This document shows, piece by piece, positions 1 through 7,440 of a stretch of 12,500 nt of DNA. The stretch's first letter is position 1. Each line of letters begins with the position of its first letter. The translations under genes and the position numbers were made by a program. The notes beneath the pieces are model-generated. The model was not told the DNA's origin. It saw only the letters and a program-made list of their open reading frames with translations, and made no database searches. The stretch is from positions 44,561,152 through 44,573,651 of the forward strand of contig CM022665.1 in the NCBI GenBank assembly GCA_012295275.1. Direction: 5' to 3'. This DNA comes from Chrysomallon squamiferum (Eukaryota; Mollusca; Gastropoda; Neomphalida; Peltospiridae).

Positions 1-42
1 CATTGTAGAAACCACTAATTTCTGTACTTAAACATATAAAGA

Positions 43-43
<1 letters not shown>

Positions 44-70
<27 letters not shown>
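44..70. repeat. (TTA)9 microsatellite
   Basis: A perfect trinucleotide tract of TTA units is read directly. It is the same motif class as the much longer arrays at 2428-2479 and 11880-12212, so ATT-type triplets are a theme of this locus. Confidence 0.97.
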
Positions 71-73
<3 letters not shown>

Positions 74-184
74 TTTTAACATACATTCAGTTTATTTGTA
101 CTTTGTTTTTATATTAACCCTTTTTGTTGTTACCCACTAAACACTAACATTTTCTAATAATTTTTCTCCTTTTTAAATAAAAAA

Positions 185-185
185 T

Positions 186-216
<31 letters not shown>

Positions 217-217
217 T
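185..217. repeat. (TTTA)8 microsatellite
   Basis: A tetranucleotide tract of TTTA units that ends cleanly at CCC. It sits in AT-rich DNA with no gene around it. Confidence 0.97.
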
Positions 218-787
218 CCCAGAACACAATATATTTTTCTGAGGTAATCACTTTAACACTGACTATATCATATTTTCACAAACTACCATTTGACAGTGAA
301 ATACAAGTTTTTATTGCACATTTAACTTCTTTCAAAATGTCTCTTTCACTCCATTTCACATAAAATTACCAAAAAGTTATAAAAAAAAAACATATCTTGA
401 AAATCATCTTCAAATATTCAAGTTTCACTTTCCTTCTTTAAAAAACCTATTATTACAACCTGTTGTAAATCTTAATTCATTTCAAGTCAGTTTGATCTTA
501 TCACAAAGTGTCATTAGCAGCTTCATAAAAACTTTTGCCTTCGGGGGGGGTTTATGCTTTTAAAACAATACAGCACAAGTTGAAATCATTTATCACTTTA
601 TTTATAAGAAAATGAAAACAATAAATTACGAGTAATTGAAATGCAGTCTGGAAATGATTGCAAAATGCCACAAGGCAGCTTTGGGAAAATGATAAATAAA
701 AAATCAGTCAGAATGATAAATGATAAGTGACATTGTTCTGGCATGTGTGTCTTAATTTGCAGTTCTCAGGGTTTTTTTTTTGCTTTT
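218..787. other. AT-rich single-copy-looking DNA, nothing recognised
   Basis: No open frame of note, no splice-flanked coding patch and no tandem repeat were seen here. The only oddity is a G8 run at 543-550, unusual in such AT-rich DNA. It could be intronic or intergenic. Confidence 0.6.
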
Positions 788-950
788 TGTATATGTGTGT
801 GTGTATGCATATAGATACATAGATAAATACATCTACATCTACATATATAAATGTGTATGTGTGTATATATATATGTATACACGTACACACACATACATAC
901 ATACACACTTACACACACACACACATATATATACATATACCTATAGATAT

Positions 951-981
<31 letters not shown>

Positions 982-1100
982 TACATACACATATACATAT
1001 ACATATACAGATACAGATATATATACATATATACATATATATATATATACATATGTACATATATACATATATACATATATTCATATACATATTTATATAT
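788..1100. repeat. Compound TG / TA / AC / ACAT microsatellite
   Basis: About 310 bp of alternating purine-pyrimidine DNA built from TG, TA, AC and ATAC/ACAT units, with a run of ATACAC hexamers around 950-990 and a pure TA stretch near 1035-1048. Motif switching every 10-40 bp suggests many rounds of slippage and point change. Open frames across it on both strands are all Y/I/H/T/V/C low-complexity peptides, so it is not coding. Confidence 0.96.
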
Positions 1101-1337
1101 TGTTTTTTATAAGATCAATTCACAGGTTTAGAGACAAAAAAAAAAAATAAAAAAATTGAACAAGAAATTTAATTATTTCATATATAAAACAAAAAGTATT
1201 GATAAACTGAAATTTTTCATTTAAATTGATTGTGTATGTGACCTAACAGGTTTATTATAGCACATTAAAGCAAACAGTAAACTTCAAGAAAATTACAACA
1301 GAATATACAAATAATAAAACACGGACACCTTTAGGAA

Positions 1338-1580
1338 CAGGTGAAAAAGAAAGAAAGAAAGAAAGAAGTGAGGGGAACAACAGGTAAACAAAGACAACCT
1401 TGACAGAATGTTTTGTTGTGTCTTGAAAGTGTGTTTACCATACCTACTCCCCCTGTCAGAACTGGGGACAGGTGTATTTGTGTGTGCAGGTAGAAAGAAA
1501 AATTGCAGTGGCGATAATTCAGGTGTTCTCACCTTTGACTAGGAGCACAATGCAGGTGAGCAGTGTGTCGTTCACACCTG
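1338..1580. promoter_or_regulatory. Cluster of five CAGGTG E-box hexamers, possible enhancer
   Basis: CAGGTG occurs at 1338-1343, 1469-1474, 1520-1525 and 1553-1558, and its reverse CACCTG at 1575-1580. The third is part of an inverted pair, AGGTG-TTCT-CACCT, at 1521-1534. In general CAGGTG is bound by E-protein/bHLH dimers and by Snail and ZEB zinc-finger repressors. The density is far above chance for DNA this AT-rich, but no promoter or gene lies beside it, so a regulatory role is inference. Some sites also resemble splice donors (for example CAG|GTGAGC at 1553), which is an alternative reading. Confidence 0.3.
1341..1367. repeat. (GAAA)n microsatellite
   Basis: A short purine tract of GAAA/AAGA units, read directly. 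It lies between the first two CAGGTG hexamers. Confidence 0.92.
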
Positions 1581-1639
1581 TTGATTAAACTGATAACAGT
1601 CTGTTGTCCTTTCACAAAACACAATGTCTCATTAACTAC

Positions 1640-1679
1640 AAAGACTGAGTCTTTTTTTGACTGCACAGACTGAGTCTGT
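1640..1679. repeat. Two 15-bp odd palindromes, centres 25 bp apart
   Basis: The sequence AAAGACT-G-AGTCTTT occupies 1640-1654 and ACAGACT-G-AGTCTGT occupies 1665-1679. Both are perfect around a central G and share the 11-bp core AGACTGAGTCT. The core contains TGAGTC, which overlaps the AP-1/Maf half-site style, but neither copy is the consensus TGAGTCA. The symmetry is certain; a dimeric protein target is inference. Confidence 0.85.
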
Positions 1680-1735
1680 TTTGGCAAAAAGAAAAACCAG
1701 ACGTTTGTTGTCACTGATTGTTATCTTAAAGTCAA

Positions 1736-1738
<3 letters not shown>

Positions 1739-1767
<29 letters not shown>
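1739..1767. repeat. T29 homopolymer
   Basis: An uninterrupted run of 29 T. It could be an old poly(A) tail of a minus-strand retroposed copy or simple slippage. No element body was recognised to its right, so slippage is equally likely. Confidence 0.95.
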
Positions 1768-2245
1768 GTGGACTGAGAAAAATGATAACACAGTTTTTAC
1801 CTGAAAGGTTATTAGAAAGTTTAGCTGTTGTGAGAAAATGGCTGAATGTGAGTAAATAACATGTATATAAAGTAGGATACATGTATAATGGTAGGAGTAG
1901 GAATAGGAGGCTGGGATACTGATTATATCACTAAATATATTTTGGTTAGAATACTATATACAAAATTTAACATGCAAAACAAGAAACTATTTTCTAAAAG
2001 AAAAATGTTGTTATTTTTATATTTATTGTTGTTTTTGATGGAATATTTTTTTTTTTAAATGTTTCAAAAAAGAAAGTTGAAAAAACATAGCAGAACTTTT
2101 ACACATACAAGTATAATAATTAAAAAAATAAAAAACAATCTTAATCTTACAAATACAATACATTAACAAGATATTAATCTCACAACACCCCCCCTTTTCC
2201 CTCTGCCCCACAAAACAAAAAGTCGAACCAGGAACTTTATTAAAA
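1768..2245. other. AT-rich DNA, nothing recognised
   Basis: The sequence is AT-rich with short homopolymers, a TAGGAGTAGGAATAGGAGG purine run near 1890-1910 and a C8 run near 2187-2195. No coding, RNA or mobile feature could be supported. Confidence 0.6.
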
Positions 2246-2426
2246 ATGCTAATAAATGAAATGAGAAAGTTAATAAGTAAATAAGCAAATAAGCAAATAT
2301 GTAAATAAATAAATAATAATAATAATAATATAAATAAATATGTCATAAATATATATATATATATATATGAATAAATAAAAATAAAAAATAAAAATAAATA
2401 AATACCAGTATGTAAGTAAATAAGTA

Positions 2427-2484
<58 letters not shown>

Positions 2485-2510
2485 CTACTACTACTACTAA
2501 TAATAAAGCT
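2246..2510. repeat. Compound AAAT / AAT / TA / CTA microsatellite
   Basis: A block of degenerate four-base units (AAGT, AAAT, AAGC) is followed by AAT, a TA tract at 2349-2368, further AAAT units, a TAA array at about 2428-2479 and a CTA array at 2485-2499. The boundaries between motifs are abrupt. The long I/F/Y-rich minus-strand open frames over it are products of stop-free repeats. Confidence 0.95.
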
Positions 2511-2853
2511 TAAAATTAAATAAAAACTTGAAAACTGTAGAACAAAAGCCAACACAATTAATCACAAAACCAGGAAGACCTGACATTTTCGACATTTTTG
2601 ACAAAAATACTTTTTTGCTATAAGATTTACGACATTTCTCCTTCCTTCTCTGAGATTCTCTGGTTTACTTTCCTAAGATTTCCACACAAATCTAATAAAT
2701 CTTGTTCATTTCAGGTAATTTGTTATGTCTTTCAATGACACCAGGTACCATAAAACTTAGCTCCAGGGTAAACTCTTGAAAGCAAGCAAAGATATAATTG
2801 AGATGATATGTTAAGAAAATAGTTTAAATAGTTTAAATGTTTTAAAAGAAAGT
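2511..2853. other. Short unique segment, no gene recognised
   Basis: This stretch is comparatively non-repetitive. The motif GACATTT recurs four times between 2582 and 2638 (twice preceded by C). A fused acceptor-donor motif, TTCATTTCAG|GTAATT, lies at 2705-2720 and is discussed as a finding. No coding frame is convincing. Confidence 0.55.
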
Positions 2854-2860
2854 GGGGGGA

Positions 2861-2876
2861 TATATATATATATATA
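2861..2876. repeat. (TA)8 microsatellite
   Basis: A perfect TA dinucleotide tract that directly follows a G6A run at 2854-2860. Confidence 0.95.
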
Positions 2877-3075
2877 AGGAAATGATAATAATAATGTGAA
2901 AATAATGGTAATGACAGTAATAAAATTTTGATAAAGTGTTTTAAAATTTTAATACATAATACATTGAATAATTATTATTTTTTTATGTTTTTAATAATTT
3001 GCTTATAGATTAATGATGATGATTTAAGGATTTTGAGGATCATAAGTATGTTATCATTATATATTAATAATGATG

Positions 3076-3196
3076 ATGGTAAAATAATAAAAAAGATGAA
3101 GAAGAAAAAGGATCAATAATGAAATAAATAGAAATAAAATTTATGCAACTAATATTATTATATTTTATATAATATGTATATAAGAAATAATAATAA

Positions 3197-3227
<31 letters not shown>

Positions 3228-3341
3228 AACAAAAAGAAGAAGAAGAAAAAGAAAGAAAAAAACAGTAACAATAATGAAATAAATAGAAATAAAAATAAGA
3301 TGCAACCATTATTATTATATTTTATCTAAGTATGTATGTAA

Positions 3342-3375
<34 letters not shown>

Positions 3376-3440
3376 GAAGAAGAAGAAAAACAACAGTAAC
3401 AGTAATAATAATCATAATAACAACAGTATTACTATTTATT
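3076..3440. repeat. Approximately 155-bp duplicated block with AAT and GAA tracts
   Basis: The stretch beginning AATAATGAAATAAATAGAAA at 3115 recurs at 3270, so the period is about 155 bp. Each copy runs in the same order: the AAATAGAAATAAAA segment, ATGCAAC, a TATTATTATATTTTAT segment, a GTATGTA-like segment, an AAT array, then AAAAAGAAGAAGAAGAAAAA (3231 and 3371). A third, truncated copy of the GAA-rich end lies at 3083-3110. The AAT arrays differ in length between copies, so the microsatellites changed after or during the duplication. N/K-rich and Y-rich open frames here are not genes. Confidence 0.88.
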
Positions 3441-3847
3441 ATTACAAAAAAAACAAAAACAAATTGTCTCTTAAAAAAATAAAAAAAATACAAAATGCAC
3501 TAAAACAGTCAAGGTTGCCGTGGAAATGGGGACAGTAAGTTACTATGTCAACATTATCTGTTGACGATGTCATACGTTTCCATGACAAGCAGGACAGACT
3601 GATGTGTGTGTGTGTGTGTGTGTGTGTGATGAACATTCTCTGTCTGGTATCTCATTGCTCTGAACTTGCCCACTCTGTCCTCTCCAGTCTTTGCTCAGAC
3701 TCAGTGACTGTTCTGTGGAAGATAGTATATATATGACAAGCAGTCTGGTGGTGGTGGTGATGATTCATTCAGGAATGGTCCCAGGACTTTTTTCAAACAA
3801 TCCATTTTTTGGCAGATGACCCTTGTTGAAGGTCGTGTTCATGGCAT
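3441..3847. other. Single-copy-looking stretch with small hairpin and TG tract
   Basis: Balanced base composition returns here. It holds a perfect 7-bp inverted repeat (GTCAACA-TTATC-TGTTGAC, 3547-3565), flanked further out by CGTGGAAA and TTTCCATG segments that could extend a weak stem, a TG tract at 3602-3628 and a GGT tract at 3747-3759. Open frames of about 60 codons exist on both strands but are interrupted by the TG tract, and none is recognised. Confidence 0.5.
3602..3628. repeat. (TG)13 microsatellite
   Basis: A perfect TG dinucleotide tract preceded by GA. It encodes only VC or HT dipeptide runs in the overlapping frames. Confidence 0.96.
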
Positions 3848-4070
3848 ATGTGCTTGAACCATCTTTTTCTTTCTTTCATTTTTAAATATAAAAAAATTTT
3901 TTTTTTTTTTTTTTAATATTATGAATATGAAGGTTGTTTAAAGGTTGTTCAAAATGTGCTTGAACCATCTTGTTCTTTTTTTTTTTTTTTTTAAAATGTT
4001 TTTTTTTTTTTTTTTTTTATTTTAAATATTATAAATATGAGATCTAAACTTGTTAAAGGTTGTTTCAGTT
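3848..4070. repeat. 106-bp tandem duplication with expanded poly-T
   Basis: ATGTGCTTGAACCATCT occurs at 3848-3864 and again at 3954-3970. Each is followed by a T-rich stretch (T18 in copy one; T17 and T20 in copy two), an AATATTAT(G/A)AATATGA segment and a TT(A)AAGGTTGTT end. The copies are clearly homologous but differ in homopolymer length and point changes. Confidence 0.88.
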
Positions 4071-4099
4071 TGTATAATGGTTGTTTCAGTTTGTATAAT
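4058..4099. repeat. Perfect 21-bp tandem duplication
   Basis: Positions 4058-4078 and 4079-4099 are identical 21-mers that start GGTTGTTTCAG and end TTGTATAAT. The unit arises at the end of the 106-bp duplication, where GGTTGTT also closes each larger copy, so small and large duplication events are nested. Confidence 0.95.
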
Positions 4100-4600
4100 G
4101 GTTGACCAGTCTTTGCTAATAATAAAGTTTTAAAGGAATGCAACATGTTTATGAAAACTTTGGAATGTTTTACTGATTTTTCAGTATTTTGTCTTTGTTA
4201 TTAGTGAATAAATTATTAACAAAATACTGCAAGTATTCAGGGTTTTTTTAATACTTTTTTTTTTTCTTTTTACCATTTTGATATTAAACTAAAACTTTTA
4301 TTTTGTTTTATCTAATTTAAAACAAAATATTTCTTCTTCTTCTTTTTTCTTTCTTTAAAATTTTTTGTAAAAAAATAATATTTTTAATAAATTTCCATTA
4401 TATAATTCTTAATTTTAATACCACTGTTTGAAAAATATTCAGAGATGAGATTTTAATATTTGTTTCTAAGTACTTTTCAATAAACCTGAGGTATTGTTTT
4501 AATATCTGTTTATTTACATTTCCAACCATTTTGCATGTTAGACATTTGATAATCGAATAAGCTTTTCTAATGATATTGAATTTAAATTAATTTTCATACT
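4100..4600. other. AT-rich DNA, nothing recognised
   Basis: The stretch is AT-rich with runs of T and A, a short TTC tract near 4331-4343 and several AATAAA-like hexamers that are expected by chance at this composition. No coding frame or element end could be supported. Confidence 0.6.
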
Positions 4601-4602
4601 TT

Positions 4603-4880
4603 GAATCATGTTCTTTCTTCTTCTTTCATTCATACTTTCTTTCCTTCTCTCTTTTCCTTTTTTTCTTTTTTGTTTATATATATATATATATATGTTATGT
4701 ATTTATTTATTTACCTATTTACTTACATCTTTCTTTCATTCTTTATTCATTTATTTATTCATTCTTTTATATATTTTTCTACACTCCAGTCTTCAGAAAC
4801 ATTCTGAACAACCTCATCAAGCTGCTTTGTTTAAAAGACTACAGCACATTCATTCATTTATTCATTCATTTATTTATGTG
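4603..4880. repeat. Pyrimidine-rich, TA, TTTA and CATT simple-sequence block
   Basis: TTC/TTTC-rich pyrimidine sequence (4608-4672) gives way to a TA tract (4675-4693), mixed TTTA/TTAC units (4699-4765) and CATT/TTTA units (4849-4876), then TGTG/TCTG. One non-repetitive stretch, about 4780-4845, separates them. The open frames across it are F/I/L/Y-rich and are not taken as genes. Confidence 0.85.
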
Positions 4881-4964
4881 TGCGTGTGTCTGTGTGTCTG
4901 TCTATATAAATAAATATACGTTAAATATCAACTCCGACAAAATAAACATTAAACCCTTGTTCAG

Positions 4965-5095
4965 TTACGATGACCTCTTCCCTGGGAAGGTCAGCCAACT
5001 CAGTGACCTGTCCACCACCTGGTCACTGGACAATCAATGGTCTGACTCATTGATTGCCAGCATCACTGTTGTTGCTCCAGCACAGTCCAGTTGAC
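4965..5095 (+). CDS. Possible terminal coding exon, unrecognised, low confidence
   Basis: A GC-richer patch follows a plausible 3' splice acceptor, CCCTTGTTCAG, ending at 4964. Reading on from a split AG|T codon gives about 43 residues beginning SYDDLFPGKVSQLSDLSTTW and ending APAQSS before TGA at 5093-5095. The stretch is non-repetitive, and about 60 percent of its codons end in G or C, unlike the surrounding AT-rich DNA. I do not recognise the peptide, no partner exon is visible, and no good poly(A) signal follows closely. It could equally be a fragment of an unknown repeat or a chance frame. The overlapping inverted repeat at 5026-5060 argues for caution. Confidence 0.2.
5026..5060. repeat. 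Inverted repeat, 13-bp arms with one bulge
   Basis: The left arm is CTGG-A-CAATCAATG (5026-5039), the spacer is eight bases, and the right arm is CATTGATTG-CCAG (5048-5060). Nine base pairs are perfect, and four more pair after a single unpaired A at 5030. As RNA it would form a short stable hairpin, but it is too short for a normal animal microRNA precursor. Confidence 0.85.
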
Positions 5096-5105
5096 CAGTT
5101 GTCCA

Positions 5106-5129
5106 GTCTGTCTGTCCGTCTGTCTGTTG
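5106..5129. repeat. (GTCT)n microsatellite
   Basis: Five to six tetranucleotide units of GTCT with one C substitution (GTCC), immediately after the GC-richer patch. Confidence 0.9.
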
Positions 5130-5185
5130 AATTTTAGTGCTTGACCAATGCATCCTTTATTGTTTTTTCTCCATTGTGATACACT

Positions 5186-5427
5186 GGCCAGCATAAAAAA
5201 TCTTTTGTCTCGATTTTGTTGCCCATTGTGTGATTTCCCGTTCCAACCGGGTCTCTGTTATTAGAGTCTATTTCTGGGTTACTGGGCAGTGTACTGGCTT
5301 TTTGGGGCCAGCATAAAAGCCTTTTGTCTTGATTGTTTGTTGCCCATTGTGTGGTTTCCCGTTCTAACCGGGTCTCTGTTATTAGATTCTTTATATTCAG
5401 TTATTGGTCAGTAGGTGCCAGCTTTGT
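5186..5427. repeat. 120-bp tandem duplication of a dispersed repeat
   Basis: Two adjacent copies start at GGCCAGCATAAAA (5186 and 5306). Both contain TTTTGTCT, GTTGCCCATTGTGTG, TTTCCCGTT, AACCGGGTCTCTGTTATTAGA, and a GCAGT/TCAGT segment ending in GGCTTT or CAGCTTT. The first halves are nearly identical and the ends more diverged. The core, from TTTGTTGC to TAACC, has an inverted relative at 9978-10012, so this is a dispersed family and not only a local duplication. No open frame, tRNA-like promoter or terminal motif identifies the element. Confidence 0.88.
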
Positions 5428-5565
5428 CTCCCTGGGTTAGAAGGTTCATGCAGTTTACTGTTACAAAAGAACTCTTTTCTTACAATCAATTATATTTATT
5501 TGCTTATTGGAGTTGGATCTTGTATTGGATAATGTTGTCTCATAATACAGTATTTGCCTTGTTAA
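5428..5565. other. AT-rich link sequence, nothing recognised
   Basis: It joins the 120-bp duplication to the decayed minisatellite. A 79-codon open frame begins here with a GTG codon and runs into low-complexity T-rich DNA; it lacks a methionine start near a credible context and is not taken as a gene. Confidence 0.5.
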
Positions 5566-5860
5566 TGGATAATTTTTGCCTAGTTACTGAATACATTTTT
5601 ATTTATGTTTATTTTTTTGGGGGTGGTGGAAAAGATTTTTTTTCTTTTATTTGAATAAATTTTTGTCTATCTGTTGAACAATTTTTGGTTACCTGTAGAA
5701 TAACCTTCAGCTAACTGTGGAATCTTTGCCTATTTATAAGTACAACTTGTCTTATAATTTATTTTTTTAAAAATTTGTGTGTTTATTTAGCAATTTTTGC
5801 CTGTTTATTAAACAACATTTTACCTATTTACTGAACAACCTTTGACTGTTTATTTATTTT
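5566..5860. repeat. Decayed 22-27-bp minisatellite
   Basis: A loose motif of AAC/AAT, a T-rich run, (T)GCCTA or GTCTA, then (T)TACTG or CTGT and GAA recurs at about 5572, 5654, 5680, 5702, 5724, 5791, 5813 and 5836. The spacing is mostly 20-27 bp, with larger gaps near 5600-5650 and 5745-5790 filled with T-rich sequence. The similarity is clear by eye but imperfect, which suggests an old array eroded by point change and insertion. Confidence 0.55.
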
Positions 5861-6007
5861 AAATCTTCCCTTAATTATTTCATTTCTCAAAAAATTTGTT
5901 TTAACACAGTTCTCACCTATTATTTATTTATGTTCAGTTTTGACTTAGTTAAAGGAACAGGAGAGTACTGGCTTGCTGTGTCTACTCTGCTATTGAACAC
6001 TGTGTAT

Positions 6008-6047
6008 GTATATATTATATTATATTATATTGTATTATATTGTATTC
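6008..6047. repeat. (TATAT)n pentanucleotide repeat
   Basis: About eight units of a five-base TATAT/ATATT motif, two with A-to-G change (TTGTA). Five-base periods are less common here than two-, three- and four-base ones. Confidence 0.9.
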
Positions 6048-6399
6048 TTTGCTCTGCTGCTGCGAATGTTGTGACAGGCCTCTGTTTGGATTGCTGCTCA
6101 GCGAAGCATGACCCATTGTGACCTGGTAGAGTAATGAAATGTGATCATGCAGTGTTTGCTTGAGACAACCAACCGACAAGTCCATCCCCCTAAATTTTTT
6201 TTGTAGGGGCAATTTGCGAAATTTTTTATTTTTATTTTTGTTGTTACAGACTTTGTCTCTCTCTCTCTCTCTACTTGATATGTGACTGCCACAATCTGCT
6301 GAAGTGTTTCTCAGTTTTTGTTTCTGCCTGTTTGAACAGATACCTTCTGTGATATACGAAGTTATTACATGTCAGCACGTGAAATAAGCTGCTGGTGGT
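6048..6399. other. Single-copy-looking stretch, no gene recognised
   Basis: The composition is more balanced and includes several GCTG-type words. A small hairpin can form from CCCCTA (6187-6192) and TAGGGG (6204-6209), and a CT tract lies at 6255-6272. Overlapping 60-codon open frames exist on both strands but none is recognisable or splice-flanked. Confidence 0.5.
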
Positions 6400-7440
6400 T
6401 ATGAAAGATAACCTGTATATTCCACGACAACAGTGGTTAAAGATATTAAATGATAAAATACACTTAAATAAATAAACTTTTTAATAGATATTTCTCTGTT
6501 GGTGTATGAATAATACTGCAGATATTCCATGACAAAGATTAAATATATTAAATGATAAATACTCTTAAATAAATAAACTTTAATAGACATTTCTTTACTA
6601 GCCATTGTTTATGAAAGATAACATATATATTCCATGACCAGAAAGGTTAAAAGATATTAAATGATAAAATACACTTAAGTAAATAAACTTTTTAATAGAT
6701 ATTTCTCAGTTGGTGTATGAATAATATTGGATATATTCCACGACAAAGCTTAAATAGATAAATGTTAAATTCTTAAATTACTCTATTGGTGTATGAATAA
6801 TACTGCAGATATTCCATGACAAAGCTTAAATATATTAAATGATAAATACTCTTAAATAAATAAAGTTTAATAGATATTTCTTTACTAGCCACTGTTTATG
6901 AAAGATAATGTATATATATTCCATAACCAGAAAGGTTAAAAGATATTAAATGATAAATAGCTTTAAATAAATAAACTTTTTAATAGATATTTCTCAGTTG
7001 GTGTTTGAATAATATTGGATATATTCCACGACAAAACTTAGATATATTAAATGTTAAATGCTCAAAAGTCTTAAATTAATAGACTTTAATAGATACTTCT
7101 CTATTGGTGTATGAATAATACTGGATATATTCCATAAGAAACCTTAAATATATTAAATGTTAAATAGCCTTAAATAAATAAATAATAGAAATTAAATAGA
7201 TATTTTTTTTATTAACCACTGTGTATGAAAAATAATGCATATTTCCATGGTAATAAAGCTTTAAAATATTAAATGATAAAATAGCCTCAAGTGAATGAAC
7301 ATAAATAAATAGATATTTCTTTATTGGGGTATGAAAGATATTGATTATATTCAATGGCAACAAAGCTTTAGAATATGAAATGATAACCTTATCCTTAAAT
7401 ATATAAATTAATAGATACTTCTTCACTGACACATCTCTGT
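6400..7440. repeat. Satellite of about 105 bp, ten copies, trimeric higher-order pattern
   Basis: Copies begin with TATGAA (TTTGAA in copy seven) at 6400, 6505, 6610, 6716, 6792, 6897, 7004, 7110, 7224 and 7330, giving spacings of 105, 105, 106, 76, 105, 107, 106, 114 and 106 bp. Each contains GA/AATA, a TATTCCA(T/C)GAC box, TTAAA-TATTAAATGATAAA, CTTAAATAAATAAACTTT and AATAGATATTTCT in that order. The starts fall into an A type (TTTATGAAAGATAA) and a B type (GGTGTATGAATAATA), in the order A B A B B A B B A B. The 76-bp copy has lost part of its distal end. Because 105 is a multiple of three, stop-poor minus-strand frames arise across it; these are not called as genes. Confidence 0.95.

Larger units (their letters stand above)
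1101..1738. other. Mostly unique AT-rich segment with motif clusters
   Basis: The segment between the compound microsatellite and the T29 run is less repetitive than its surroundings. It holds a GAAA tract (1341-1367), five CAGGTG hexamers (1338-1580) and two 15-bp palindromes (1640-1679). A minus-strand open frame (1714 down to 1529) is discussed among the findings but is not called as a gene. Confidence 0.6.

Noticed and set aside
5026-5060. Hairpin considered as a microRNA precursor
   Set aside because: The stem is only about 13 bp with an eight-base loop, and the flanks do not extend pairing; animal precursors need roughly 22 bp or more of stem.
5415-5654. 79-codon plus-strand frame with hydrophobic stretches
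   Set aside because: It begins with GTG, sits partly in the dispersed repeat and partly in T-rich low-complexity DNA; hydrophobicity is expected from T-rich codons.
6399-7432. Minus-strand frames inside the satellite (68 and 90 codons) with an imperfect 35-residue repeat
   Set aside because: The monomer is near 105 bp, so phase is kept by chance. Frames break at the 106-, 107- and 114-bp monomers and the peptides are K/I/Y-rich, as AT-rich DNA gives.
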